64,000 nucleotides of DNA from contig NZ_JBHUIO010000002.1 of assembly GCF_042682745.1 (NCBI RefSeq), forward strand, positions 1,054,001-1,118,000, in the 5' to 3' direction. The DNA comes from Tumebacillus_A lipolyticus. Lineage in GTDB: Bacteria; Bacillota; Bacilli; Tumebacillales; Tumebacillaceae. Below the pieces are notes generated by a model, which made no database searches, was not told the DNA's origin, and worked only from the letters and a program-made list of their open reading frames with translations. Both the position numbers and the translations under genes were made by a program. Each line of letters starts with the position of its first letter. Positions within the stretch are counted from its first letter, which is position 1. Positions 46,873 through 55,239 of this stretch are shown here, piece after piece.

Positions 46873-46985
46873 CCCCCTTATCTGAAAAGGTGAAAAAGAT
46901 GCTCTCATTTACCAGATTGATCAAGTGCAAGCCCCCGATTCCGTAATCCCCCTTTAATCGAGTTGAGATTCGAACGATAAGGGGG
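46873..46985 (+). promoter_or_regulatory. Translation-attenuation leader sequestering the exporter's ribosome-binding site
   Basis: The ribosome-binding site lies in GATAAGGGGG (46,976-46,985). It can pair either with CCCCCTTATC at 46,873-46,882 (perfect 10 bp) or with the CCCCCTT...ATCG segment at 46,948-46,960. A short leader reading frame lies between the two competitors, and its stop is two bases before the second. A ribosome stalled on the leader would change the pairing, as in erm- and cat-type attenuation. Confidence 0.6.
46899..46946 (+). CDS. Leader peptide of the exporter gene
   Basis: 15 codons, MLSFTRLIKCKPPIP, with AAAAGGTG six bases before the ATG. The PPIP end, just before the stop, is a plausible ribosome-stalling sequence. 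It ends two bases before the second sequestering arm. Confidence 0.55.
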   Translation: MLSFTRLIKCKPPIP

Positions 46986-46992
46986 TTTCGCT

Positions 46993-48180
46993 GTGAAAAG
47001 AAAAATCTCAACACCATCATTGTTGCTGTTCATCATCCTTGTGGGTTTCCCACAAATTAGTGAAACGATTTACACACCTTCGCTGCCGGATATCGCCAAC
47101 TCCTTACAGGCGAGCAGCAACGCGATCCAACTGACGCTGAGCATTTACTTCTTAGGTTTCGCTCTCGGTGTCTTTTGCTGGGGAAGGCTTTCCGATTCTA
47201 TCGGACGACGACCCGCCTTGCTCTGGGGGATCTTCGTCTATGGAGCCGGAAGCATCGGGTGCTTCCTGTCCGATTCGGCCGAATGGCTGCTGGTGTGCCG
47301 ATTCATTCAAGCTTTTGGCGCGAGTGCCGGCTCTGTGGTCACACAGACCATTCTGCGCGAGAGCATCGACGGAGCCAAACGTCACGCTGTGTTTGCGCAG
47401 ATCTCTGCAGCGCTTGCCTTCACTCCGGCAGTCGGGCCTTTACTTGGCGGTTGGATTGATCAGACTCTCGGTTTTCGAGCTGTTTTTCTCACTCTCGTAG
47501 TGATGAGCGTTGCGATTTTTATGTACACGTTCGTTTCGTTACCTGAGACAAGGGTGCGCAAAACCTCAAACATCAACACACTTGCTGTGGCGAAGCGACT
47601 CATTTCGGATCGGAGAGTATGGGCATTTGGTTTCCTCATCGGCACAACCAATGGCATACTTTTTAGCTACTACGGAGAAGCTCCTTTCATTTTTATTGAG
47701 TTTTTCCAGATGCGACCTGGGATGTATGGGTTTTTCGGTATTTTTGTAGCGCTGTCTTCCATATTGGGAGCAATGCTGTCAAAAAAACTGTTGACCAGAT
47801 TCTCAGCGGAAAAGATCATCCTTTTTGGCTCGATGGTGACAACTGTGGGAGCCATATGCCTCACAGGTCTTGCTCTTTATGGGATGAGCCCTTCCACGCC
47901 ATTTTTAGCTTTGCTGGTAGCTTGCATCTTTCTCCTCTTGCTCGGGATTGGGATGGCGATTCCGAACTGCCTAAGTTTAGCGCTCGTCCACTATGGCGAT
48001 GTCCTGGGCACTGCCGGCGCCATTTTCGGCTTGGGTTACTACATCGTTGTCAGCCTGATTACCAGTGGCATGAGTTACCTGCACAACGATTCATTGGTCA
48101 CGATGCCGATGTACTTTCTCGTGTTGGCGGTACTCATGACCTTGGTGAGCCAAATGATTGTGCGGCATGAAACTAGATAA
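46993..48180 (+). CDS. Bcr/CflA-type MFS multidrug exporter
   Basis: 395 residues, normal for DHA1-family exporters, with twelve predicted membrane helices. The family signature between helices 2 and 3 (GRLSDSIGRRPALLWG), the acidic helix-1 motif (SETIYTPSLPDIA) and the helix-5 exporter motif (AFTPAVGPLLGGWID) are present. It should expel small lipophilic drugs by proton antiport. It starts at a GTG (46,993) after AAGGGGG. The leader can hide this site, so expression is probably induced by a ribosome-targeting drug. It could protect against an antibiotic made by the organism or its neighbours; no link to the NRPS genes is shown. Confidence 0.9.
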   Translation: MKRKISTPSLLLFIILVGFPQISETIYTPSLPDIANSLQASSNAIQLTLSIYFLGFALGVFCWGRLSDSIGRRPALLWGIFVYGAGSIGCFLSDSAEWLLVCRFIQAFGASAGSVVTQTILRESIDGAKRHAVFAQISAALAFTPAVGPLLGGWIDQTLGFRAVFLTLVVMSVAIFMYTFVSLPETRVRKTSNINTLAVAKRLISDRRVWAFGFLIGTTNGILFSYYGEAPFIFIEFFQMRPGMYGFFGIFVALSSILGAMLSKKLLTRFSAEKIILFGSMVTTVGAICLTGLALYGMSPSTPFLALLVACIFLLLLGIGMAIPNCLSLALVHYGDVLGTAGAIFGLGYYIVVSLITSGMSYLHNDSLVTMPMYFLVLAVLMTLVSQMIVRHETR

Positions 48181-48292
48181 TCTGTTCCCGTGAACAGAGT
48201 ATGGTTGTAACGTGGAATGTCCGTTTCGTGGTACTCGTTTTCATGTATCAGAAGCAGTGCAATGAAGCCTGTAGCGTCCATAAATGCATTGA

Positions 48293-48326
48293 GAAGCCGA
48301 TTTTCTGTTTACAGAAAATCGGCTTC
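48293..48326. terminator. Shared hairpin between convergent genes
   Basis: Perfect 15-bp stem GAAGCCGATTTTCTG / CAGAAAATCGGCTTC with a TTTA loop. It serves the exporter (plus) and the sigma factor (minus); no strong T-run on either side. Confidence 0.7.
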
Positions 48327-48404
48327 TTCAAGAGTAAATGAAACATCGCCTTTGCCTTCCCCAGATGTGTGTGATTCCATAGGACAAGAAGCTATCCACT
48401 TTCC

Positions 48405-49367
48405 CTACTTCGATGGGAACGCTGATCCTTCCCCAACCTCCCACGTTACCGCCGGCTTGTTCATCTGCACAGGCACCTGCAGTTCTTGTCCTGCGGCGAG
48501 CAATAGCTCTTTGCAGAAGTAGTAACTCTTGTGCAGAACCAGTTTGCCATCGTCGAACTGCTGCAAGCTGATGTCATGCAATTGCCATTGATCGCCTTCC
48601 GTTTGGGCGAGCACAACGATGACCTCGCGTCCCCAAAGTGTGCGCAGGGTCGCTTGCAGGCTGAGCTCGGCGAAACCTTTCATCGAACCGCTGTACATGT
48701 CGTCTTTGTTGTACTCTTGGAAGCCAGGCGCTGCGTCGCTGTGCATCTGCTCGCTCATCAAAGGAAGCATACCCGTCAGGTCGCCAGTGTTAAGCGCGTG
48801 GATGATCTGCTCGACGATCGCTTTCCGATCTCCTGAGGCAGATGTAGCCGTGGCAGCAGTCTGGCCGTCTTGCTGCAGCAGTTTCACGTTTGCCCGCGCG
48901 CGATGCAGAGTCGCGTACACGGAACCAACGGTGGCGTGGATCATGCCTGCGACTTCAGGTGCGGTAAATTGGAACACTTCGATCAGGAGAAATACGACCA
49001 ACTGCTTGGGCGGCAACTGCTGGATCAGGGACTCCAGGGCCTCCTTAACTTCCAGCGTGTCGGGCTGCTCGGGGGCAGTCAGTTCTGGCTCTTCTGAATC
49101 ATCCAGTTGTAGCTTATTTTTGCGGCATTGGTCGATCCATGCATTGCTGGCGATGCGGAACAGATATGCTTTGGGCACCAACGGATGCCACAGCTGAGCG
49201 AGCGAAGCAAACGCTTTTAGCATCGTCTCTTGAAACAAATCCTCTCCATCCCAAGGCGAGCCAGTCAACATCTTGCAGTATCGCCACAAGTCAGTGCGGT
49301 ATTGCTCAATCACCTGTTCAAATTGGTTGCGCAGTTCGCGCGATGCGGCGAGCAAAGAATCTGTCAT
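48405..49367 (-). CDS. ECF sigma factor with C-terminal NTF2-like extension
   Basis: 320 residues from the ATG at 49,367, placed by GGAGGAAA six bases upstream. Sigma region 2 (GSPWDGEDLFQETMLKAFASL) and region 4 (LPPKQLVVFLLIEVFQFTAPEVAG, then GSVYATLHRAR) occupy about 1-175. The remaining 140 residues form an NTF2/SnoaL-like domain (KAIVEQIIHALNTGDLTGM ... VLAQTEGDQWQLHDI). This layout is that of ECF sigma factors controlled by a fused C-terminal domain, which usually have no separate anti-sigma factor, and none lies next door. The target genes cannot be told from the sequence. Confidence 0.9.
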   Translation of the reverse strand: MTDSLLAASRELRNQFEQVIEQYRTDLWRYCKMLTGSPWDGEDLFQETMLKAFASLAQLWHPLVPKAYLFRIASNAWIDQCRKNKLQLDDSEEPELTAPEQPDTLEVKEALESLIQQLPPKQLVVFLLIEVFQFTAPEVAGMIHATVGSVYATLHRARANVKLLQQDGQTAATATSASGDRKAIVEQIIHALNTGDLTGMLPLMSEQMHSDAAPGFQEYNKDDMYSGSMKGFAELSLQATLRTLWGREVIVVLAQTEGDQWQLHDISLQQFDDGKLVLHKSYYFCKELLLAAGQELQVPVQMNKPAVTWEVGEGSAFPSK

Positions 49368-49392
49368 GCGTATTTCCTCCGATCTCATGATG

Positions 49393-49426
49393 TGGTCTAC
49401 ACCATATAAAACGAGAAAATAGACCA
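49393..49426. promoter_or_regulatory. Inverted repeat upstream of the ECF sigma gene
   Basis: TGGTCTA and TAGACCA separated by 20 bases, 25-60 bases before the start codon. A possible operator or autoregulatory site. Confidence 0.35.
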
Positions 49427-49564
49427 AATCCATACTGTGCTCCTAAAAAATCTTACTTATGCGCAATATAATTACTTGTGGGCGGTAAAATCGAATGCAG
49501 TTGAGAACAGCACCGATGTTATCAGCCTCTTCTTTGGATCGGATGATGCGAACTGAAACCAAAT

Positions 49565-49597
49565 AAACTGGCGCCTGTAGATTACAGCCGCCAGTTT
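49565..49597 (-). terminator. Terminator after the small membrane protein gene
   Basis: AAACTGGCG / CGCCAGTTT enclosing CTGTA / TACAG. The minus-strand side continues TTTATTT. Confidence 0.6.
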
Positions 49598-49649
49598 TCT
49601 GCTTAGACCAGTTTACCCAATAGGGTCTTGACCAACCAATCTACTTCAT

Positions 49650-49886
49650 TCATTGTTCTCGATTGCTTCTTCCAATACTCCATCCAAAGAGAAAGCAGAT
49701 GACCGCTAACACAGTGATCAGGTGTGAAGTCCTTACCTCCAAACCCTTGCTCGTAAAGTAATCATTGAGGAAATACTCAACTAGAAAAGTGGTCAAAATC
49801 AAACACAGCATCGGGAGAATTTTAGAAAAATACCTTTTGGTCACCACTTCGATTCCCCTCCACTTCAATCGCAGATTCTCCAACAA
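49650..49886 (-). CDS. Small two-helix membrane protein of unknown function
   Basis: 78 residues with a basic N-terminus and hydrophobic helices around 24-44 and 56-70 (ILPMLCLILTTFLVEYFL; HLITVLAVICFLFGW). The start is not firmly fixed. No family is recognised and there is no obvious operon partner. Confidence 0.5.
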   Translation of the reverse strand: MLENLRLKWRGIEVVTKRYFSKILPMLCLILTTFLVEYFLNDYFTSKGLEVRTSHLITVLAVICFLFGWSIGRSNREQ

Positions 49887-50051
49887 TCACTTACAATAAA
49901 ACCTCTTATTTCCTGCATTCTTCCAGATATGCTTTCTATCCTATCTTTCGAAAACCTCTCTTAGCTACAAAATTAACATACATAAAATGATCGCTACTAT
50001 GAATAATATACCTCCCGACAAGAAGGTATCTCCATTTACTTTTCGTATATC
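49887..50051. other. Non-coding A+T-rich spacer
   Basis: Nothing supported apart from the very short reading frame that follows it. Confidence 0.4.
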
Positions 50052-50132
50052 TCAATAGATCACGGACACAATTTTTTCGCTAGATTGATTGAGCCTACTG
50101 AACATACAGCGACTTTTATCACCTTCAGGCAC
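50052..50132 (-). CDS. Possible 26-residue peptide with a strong ribosome-binding site
   Basis: GTG start with AAAGGAGG seven bases upstream. The frame encodes MPEGDKSRCMFSRLNQSSEK and ends IVSVIY. Only the translation signal supports it. Confidence 0.25.
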   Translation of the reverse strand: MPEGDKSRCMFSRLNQSSEKIVSVIY

Positions 50133-50195
50133 TGCCATACCTCCTTTCATGAATTCGATTTTTCACCACCCAGCCGATCCCCAACACACAAAAAA

Positions 50196-50216
50196 GGAAC
50201 GGCAACCAGCCGCTCC
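50196..50216 (-). terminator. Terminator downstream of pbpI
   Basis: GGAACGGC / GCCGCTCC stem with one mismatch and TTTTTT on the minus strand. It lies 240 bases after the pbpI stop; the sequence between is non-coding. Confidence 0.65.
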
Positions 50217-50452
50217 CTTGCTCAATAGGCTTCCATGCCCTCCTCTTCCACCTGTAGCCGCTTTTTCTAACGGACAGAGCACTCAGCCCTCATCCAAACC
50301 ACTAAGCGCTACAATCTAACGCTGACCCTCTCCCTCCCACTTGTACACCTTGCCTCTTCTCAATACCCCTTGCCTCTTGATCCGCATTTCTCACGAAACC
50401 TCAAAACAACCACGACTTCGCCTGCGATCTACTACGCCCCCGCCCACATCAC

Positions 50453-52195
50453 CTACTCCTTCGGCAACGCCTTCAAAATCTGCAACCCGATCTGTTCGGT
50501 CACGCGGCTGCCTGTCGTCGATTCGGTCATGACGACGATCACATATTTCGGCTGTTCGACCGGGGCGAATCCGGCAAACCAGTGATGGTTCGCGTTCGGA
50601 TCACCTGTCTGCGCAGTGCCCGTCTTCCCTGCGACCGAGACGGGAGCTTGGGCGAGCAGGTGCGCAGTGCCCGCATCGGAGGAGACGACTTCGCTCATCC
50701 ACTGCTTCAGCTGAAAAGCGGCCTGTCGCTCGATCACCTGCTTGCGCTCCGCCAGCTCAAAGTCTTTATACAGCAACCCATCAGGCGTGTGAAACGACTG
50801 CACAAGGCGCGGCTCGCGGGCAAGTCCGCCGTTCGCCACCGTCGCCATCAGGTGTGCCGCCTGCAAGGGGGTCATCCGCACATCCTCCTGGCCGATCCCC
50901 GTGTTCGCGAGGAAGCGATCGGACGAGCCCTCTTTTAAGAAAATGCTCCCCGGATCTTCCCCGTAAAACGATGACTTCTCCCCGCTCTTCATGCCGACCG
51001 CGGCGCCTAAGCCAAATTTTTTCGCGTACGTTTCGATCGTCTCCCGTCCCAGCTTCATCGCGATCTGGGCGAACGCGACGTTGCATGATTCGGCGAACGC
51101 TTCTTCTGCTGTGATCTTGCCATGCTTGCTCCAGCAGTTCAACCTGCCATCGCCGATGTCGAGGTAGCCTGGACAGTCAAATTGATCGTCTGCCGAGATC
51201 ACTCCCGTCTCCAGCGCCGCTTGGGCGATGACCGCTTTGAAGATCGAGCCGGGGAAGTAGGCGGTCACCGCGCGATTGACCGGATATTGACCTCCTTCGA
51301 GCGGCTTGGTCTGGTCATAGTTGGGACGGGAGGCCATCGCCAGCACATCTTCTGTCTGCGCATCGAGGATGACGACCGCCCCCTTCTCCACATGGTAGCG
51401 ATCCATCGCCTGTTCGACAGAGCTCTGGAGATCGTGGTCGAGCGTCGTTTTGATCGAGAGGGCATGGTTCTCCTCAGTCGATTCGCGGATGCCCAGCCCG
51501 TTGATCGGGCGGTCGCTGTTGTCCGAATAGTAGGCGAGGGTGTGCGCGATGCCCAAGCCCCGCAGCTCCTCTTGAAACTGAAATTCGAGACCCATCTTCC
51601 CGATCTTTTCATTCAGCGGGTATTTCCCACCCCACGTCTCGGCCACAAGATTGGGATCTTCCCCTAAGAAGCCGATCGCATGCCGGGCGAGCGACAGATC
51701 GTCATAGCGCACTTTGACCTCTTTGGCATAGATGCCGGTCAGTTCGAGCTTGCGCACCGCTTCGACCTGCTCTGCGGTCAGGTTGACCATGCGCAGCTTG
51801 CCGCTCATGTCGGGGAGGCGCAGCAGGAACGGCTCCACTTTTTCTTGCAGCGTGGTCAGCAGGTACTCAGTGTTCGTGTTCAACAGCAAGGCGAGATCGT
51901 TGATCTTCCCGCGGTCGAGATGCGCTTGCCAGACCGGCAGGACGACCACCCCGTTCAGAACGCTTCCGGTCAGCGATGCGCCCGTTCGATCGAGGATGTC
52001 CCCGCGTCCCGAATCGAGCTCAAACTTCTCCCGCCGCTGCTCGATCGCCGAGGCGACCAGGTCGTGCCCTTGCATGTTGTGCGGGGCGGCCACCTGAATA
52101 TAAAACAGGCGCCCACCCAAGGCGAGGATCGCACAGGTGCTCAAGGTGAGCAGGATGGCCGTGCGGCGCTGTATTTTGCGATGCATGATTTCCAT
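50453..52195 (-). CDS. pbpI: Class B penicillin-binding protein (PbpI-like)
   Basis: 580 residues, close to B. subtilis PbpI (YrrR). One N-terminal membrane helix (AILLTLSTCAILALGGRLFY) is followed by a dimerisation domain (RGDILDRTGASLTGS) and a transpeptidase domain with all three motifs: SIFK (in YFPGSIFKAV), SCN (in FAESCNVAFA) and KTG (in VAGKTGTAQT). It cross-links peptidoglycan on the outer face of the membrane. There is no PASTA domain. Position next to udk matches yrrR in B. subtilis, where expression is tied to sporulation. GGAAGGTGA precedes the ATG. Confidence 0.9.
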   Translation of the reverse strand: MEIMHRKIQRRTAILLTLSTCAILALGGRLFYIQVAAPHNMQGHDLVASAIEQRREKFELDSGRGDILDRTGASLTGSVLNGVVVLPVWQAHLDRGKINDLALLLNTNTEYLLTTLQEKVEPFLLRLPDMSGKLRMVNLTAEQVEAVRKLELTGIYAKEVKVRYDDLSLARHAIGFLGEDPNLVAETWGGKYPLNEKIGKMGLEFQFQEELRGLGIAHTLAYYSDNSDRPINGLGIRESTEENHALSIKTTLDHDLQSSVEQAMDRYHVEKGAVVILDAQTEDVLAMASRPNYDQTKPLEGGQYPVNRAVTAYFPGSIFKAVIAQAALETGVISADDQFDCPGYLDIGDGRLNCWSKHGKITAEEAFAESCNVAFAQIAMKLGRETIETYAKKFGLGAAVGMKSGEKSSFYGEDPGSIFLKEGSSDRFLANTGIGQEDVRMTPLQAAHLMATVANGGLAREPRLVQSFHTPDGLLYKDFELAERKQVIERQAAFQLKQWMSEVVSSDAGTAHLLAQAPVSVAGKTGTAQTGDPNANHHWFAGFAPVEQPKYVIVVMTESTTGSRVTEQIGLQILKALPKE

Positions 52196-52270
52196 GGCGG
52201 TGTCACCTTCCTTATCTCCTTCCAGTGTGACCGCCGCGAGAAATCTCTAAACTGTCGCAAAACAAAAAGA

Positions 52271-52293
52271 AACAACCCGAAGATCGGGTTGTT
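52271..52293 (-). terminator. Terminator of udk, overlapping its stop codon
   Basis: 10-bp stem AACAACCCGA / TCGGGTTGTT followed by TTTCTTTTTG on the minus strand. Confidence 0.8.
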
Positions 52294-52925
52294 CAAGTGG
52301 TGAGCACACATTTGACGATGTCGTTCACTTTGGCGACGAGGATGTCGATCGCCACGCGGTTCTGTCCACCTTCAGGGATGATCAGATCCGCATATTTTTT
52401 CGTCGGTTCGATAAACTGCATATGCATCGGGCGAACGATCCCCATATACTGCTCGACGACCGATTCGATCGAGCGCCCACGCTCTTTGATGTCGCGCAGG
52501 ATGCGGCGGATGATCCGCACGTCCGCATCGGTGTCGACGAAGATCTTGATATCCATCAGATCGCGCAATCGCTCATCTTCGAGCACCATGATCCCTTCCA
52601 ACACCACCACTTGCTTCGGTTCCACGCGTTCGGTGTAGGTGGAGCGCGTGTGCTCCGCAAAGTTGTAGATCGGCTTGTCGATCCCCTCACCGTTCAACAG
52701 CGTGTGCAGATGTGCGAGCAGCAGGTCGTTGTCAAACGCGTTCGGGTGATCATAGTTGGTCAGCACGCGCTCCGCCATCGACAGGTGCGTCTGGTCTTTG
52801 TAATAGTTGTCCTGCTCGATCAGAACGATGTTCTCCGGATCGATGTTGCGTGTGATCTCACGGGCGACCGAAGTTTTGCCAGAACCTGTCCCCCCTGCGA
52901 TCCCTATCAGCACCGGTCTGTGCAT
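52293..52925 (-). CDS. udk: Uridine kinase
   Basis: 210 residues, normal length. The P-loop is GIAGGTGSGKTSVA at the N-terminus; QDNYYKDQTHLSMAER and NYDHPNAFD are the nucleoside-binding segments typical of bacterial uridine/cytidine kinases. It phosphorylates uridine and cytidine with ATP or GTP in pyrimidine salvage. In B. subtilis udk follows yrrN-yrrO and precedes greA; here trmR is directly upstream and pbpI downstream, so those three genes are missing from the block. Confidence 0.96.
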   Translation of the reverse strand: MHRPVLIGIAGGTGSGKTSVAREITRNIDPENIVLIEQDNYYKDQTHLSMAERVLTNYDHPNAFDNDLLLAHLHTLLNGEGIDKPIYNFAEHTRSTYTERVEPKQVVVLEGIMVLEDERLRDLMDIKIFVDTDADVRIIRRILRDIKERGRSIESVVEQYMGIVRPMHMQFIEPTKKYADLIIPEGGQNRVAIDILVAKVNDIVKCVLTT

Positions 52926-52989
52926 CTGTTCGTACCCCTTTCCTCCGCCCTGCAGACCGCTCGATCAGGTCTGGCAGATGCGGCGCTCT

Positions 52990-53619
52990 CTACTTTTTCA
53001 CCGAAAGGGACACTCCATCCCCTAGCGGAAGAAATGTCGTCTCATAGCCTGGATGATGTGCGAGCAACTCGTTATATTCTCGCAGGCGACCGACCATCGT
53101 GCGCAGCTTGTGCTTCACCTGCTCCTGCCCGCTGACCATCCCTTGAAAGAGGATGTTGTCAGACAGCAGGACGCCACCGCGCTCAAGATGAGGGTCGATC
53201 AACTCTAAAAACTTCGGATATTGCCCTTTTGCCGCATCGAGAAATATAAAATCGAACATGCCGAGCGACTCGATCAGTTCGAGCGCATCGCCTTCGACCA
53301 GAGAAATCCGCTCGGTCAGTCCGGCGCGCTCAAAATTGGTTCGCGCTTCCTCCGCGCGCACCGGGTCGCGCTCAAGCGTGGTGATCTCCGCCTCGCAAGC
53401 CTGTCCCATCACGATCGCCGAATACCCGATCGCCGTCCCAAGCTCCAAGATTCGGCGGGGCTTTGCGATCTTGAGCAGCACTTGCAGCAGGCTGACCGTC
53501 TCCAAATCTAAGATCGGGATATACCCTTCCTCCGCACGGCGTTCGATCTCCTGCAGGAGCGGCTCGCGCTGTGGAGCCAAGCTGCGCAGGTAGGTCACCA
53601 ATGTTGGGTCGATCATCAT
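52990..53619 (-). CDS. trmR: tRNA 5-hydroxyuridine methyltransferase TrmR (O-methyltransferase family)
   Basis: 209 residues. The SAM-binding motif is RRILELGTAIGYSAI (near 58), followed by TTLERDP, EGDALELI and FDFIFLDAAKGQY, the signature of the cation-dependent O-methyltransferase_3 family. YrrM/TrmR makes 5-methoxyuridine at tRNA wobble position 34 from 5-hydroxyuridine. The yrrN and yrrO genes that often follow it and supply the hydroxyl group are absent here, so that function must be encoded elsewhere or by TrhO. Ribosome-binding site AAAGGAGC. Confidence 0.92.
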   Translation of the reverse strand: MMIDPTLVTYLRSLAPQREPLLQEIERRAEEGYIPILDLETVSLLQVLLKIAKPRRILELGTAIGYSAIVMGQACEAEITTLERDPVRAEEARTNFERAGLTERISLVEGDALELIESLGMFDFIFLDAAKGQYPKFLELIDPHLERGGVLLSDNILFQGMVSGQEQVKHKLRTMVGRLREYNELLAHHPGYETTFLPLGDGVSLSVKK

Positions 53620-53664
53620 GTCAAAGCTCCTTTTTCGTACACAAACAGGTTCATGTTATCATAA

Positions 53665-53695
53665 AACCCATTCTCCTGCATAGGGAAAATGGGTT
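53665..53695 (-). terminator. Terminator of mltG
   Basis: AACCCATTCTCC pairs with GGGAAAATGGGTT; T-rich sequence follows on the minus strand. It separates mltG from trmR. Confidence 0.65.
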
Positions 53696-53763
53696 CTGAC
53701 GCTCTGCATAACTCTGCCATCCTGTAGTGTAACCAGATGGCGAAAAAATAGGTCGGCGCGCAC

Positions 53764-54831
53764 TTACTGACTTTTCGCGATGTTTTGCTGATGCTCCGCA
53801 AAGGTGGTCGCAAAATAGTGCTCACCCGAACCATCGTTTTTCGTCACATAAAAAAAGTAGTTGTGCTCCTCCGGGAACAGCGCAGCGCGAACCGCATCCT
53901 GACCGGATGTCGAGATCGGTCCTGGCGGCAGTCCATCGATCAGATAGGTGTTGTAGGGCGATTCCACCTTCAGATCTTCGTACAGCAGCAACTCTTTCGT
54001 CTTGCCGAGCGCGTACTGGACGGTCGCATCGATCTGCAGCTTCATCGGCGGGTTGCCTTTGATCCGATTTTCGATGACGCCTGCGATCAGCGGTCGTTCC
54101 TTCGCCACGCGCGCTTCCCGCTCGATCAGCGAAGCGATCGTCAGCGTTTGGTGCAAGGTCAGATTTTTCTTTTTCATCTGCTCTTGCCACTCGGGGGTCA
54201 ACAGCTGTTCGGTCTGCTTGAGCATCAGGTCGATCACCTGGTGGGGCGTCGCACTTTGGAACGTCTCGTACGTATCCGGGAACAGATAGCCCTCAAGACG
54301 ATGCTTCATGCCTTCCACCTGTGGAATGTCTTTTAAAAATGCGTACTCAAACTGTCCATTTTGCACTTCATCTAAAAACGCCTGCTTGTCGACGATCTTC
54401 TGTTCGGCTAAGCTGTCGGCGATCTGCTCGATCGTCAACCCTTCCGGCACGGTAAACTTGGTCGTGCCATACTTGGCATCCCCATCGACCAGAACGTGGA
54501 CGATCTCCTCCATCGTCATCCCGGGCTGAAGGTAGTATTTTCCCGCCTTCAGTTGGCTTGAAGTCCCTTCATAGGCGAGATACCACTTGAAAAAGTTCGC
54601 GTTTTTGATCAGTTCTTTCTCCTGCAGCATCACGCCGATCTCATAGGGCGATGCTCCAGTCGGAATCTCGACATCGACAGCAGGACCGCTTTCCTTCGGC
54701 GGTTGAAACTGTGTCTCCACATAGAAAATGCCTCCCCCGATCAACAGGATGCAAGCGGCGAAGATCAGCCACCACTTGTTCCCGCGCGACGGCGCCTGTT
54801 CGGGCAGCTTCGGGGATTGTTTGTTGGTCAT
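53764..54831 (-). CDS. mltG: Endolytic murein transglycosylase MltG
   Basis: 355 residues from the ATG at 54,831 (GGAGGTG upstream); the open frame extends further without a better start. A membrane helix (WWLIFAACILLIGGGIFYV) is followed by a LysM-like domain and the YceG catalytic domain with the essential Glu in TIASLIEREA, then PYNTYLIDGLPPGPI. MltG cleaves nascent glycan strands at the membrane and so sets their length. In B. subtilis yrrL sits in the same order between yrzB and yrrM. Here a small gene lies between yrzB and mltG. Confidence 0.95.
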   Translation of the reverse strand: MTNKQSPKLPEQAPSRGNKWWLIFAACILLIGGGIFYVETQFQPPKESGPAVDVEIPTGASPYEIGVMLQEKELIKNANFFKWYLAYEGTSSQLKAGKYYLQPGMTMEEIVHVLVDGDAKYGTTKFTVPEGLTIEQIADSLAEQKIVDKQAFLDEVQNGQFEYAFLKDIPQVEGMKHRLEGYLFPDTYETFQSATPHQVIDLMLKQTEQLLTPEWQEQMKKKNLTLHQTLTIASLIEREARVAKERPLIAGVIENRIKGNPPMKLQIDATVQYALGKTKELLLYEDLKVESPYNTYLIDGLPPGPISTSGQDAVRAALFPEEHNYFFYVTKNDGSGEHYFATTFAEHQQNIAKSQ

Positions 54832-54888
54832 GAAAACCCTGCACCTCCACTCATTCCCCACTATTATACTGAAATCATGAAAAGCGGA

Positions 54889-54918
54889 AAAGCCCACACC
54901 TGTATCGGCATGAGCTTT
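54889..54918 (-). terminator. Terminator of the 54,925 gene
   Basis: AAAGCTCATGCC pairs, with some GU pairs, with GGTGTGGGCTTT; T-rich on the minus strand. Confidence 0.6.
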
Positions 54919-54924
54919 CTGACG

Positions 54925-55146
54925 CTATTCTGACTGTTGGTTGATGTTTGACGCAAGCGCTTCATACCCTTCTGCCATCACTTGCCCCACCTGTGCCGCC
55001 TGCTCAGCGCTCAGCGAATCGATCCCTTCTCGACTCACCTGATCTGCCAGTCCCAACTGTTCAAGTGCCTGTGCTTGCACTTCTGCAAGATGCAGATCGA
55101 CCTGGTTGGGATGATAGAGGTTGCCAGCCCGCTCTTCTTGGCTCAT
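54925..55146 (-). CDS. Small acidic protein of unknown function
   Basis: 73 residues, soluble, rich in Gln, Glu and Ala (MSQEERAGNLYHPNQVD ... LGLADQVSREGIDSLSAEQAA), probably helical. The strong GGGAGGTGG site supports it as a gene. It lies between yrzB and mltG, each flanked by terminators. Length and composition recall small spore proteins, but I see no specific family motif. Confidence 0.7.
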   Translation of the reverse strand: MSQEERAGNLYHPNQVDLHLAEVQAQALEQLGLADQVSREGIDSLSAEQAAQVGQVMAEGYEALASNINQQSE

Positions 55147-55210
55147 GCATGTCCACCTCCCTCTCGCTAGCGTACCCCGAGCGATGTTAAGGCAATCTGG
55201 AAATGAAAAA

Positions 55211-55233
55211 CAGGCGCCCGAAAGGGACGCCTG
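55211..55233 (-). terminator. Terminator of the ruvX-yrzB transcription unit
   Basis: CAGGCGCCC / GGGACGCCTG stem followed by TTTTT on the minus strand, just after the yrzB stop. Confidence 0.8.
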
Positions 55234-55239
55234 CCACCA

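Noticed and set aside
50089..50319. Proline-rich plus-strand frame upstream of the pbpI end
   Set aside because: It runs across a minus-strand terminator, has no start signal and no family resemblance.
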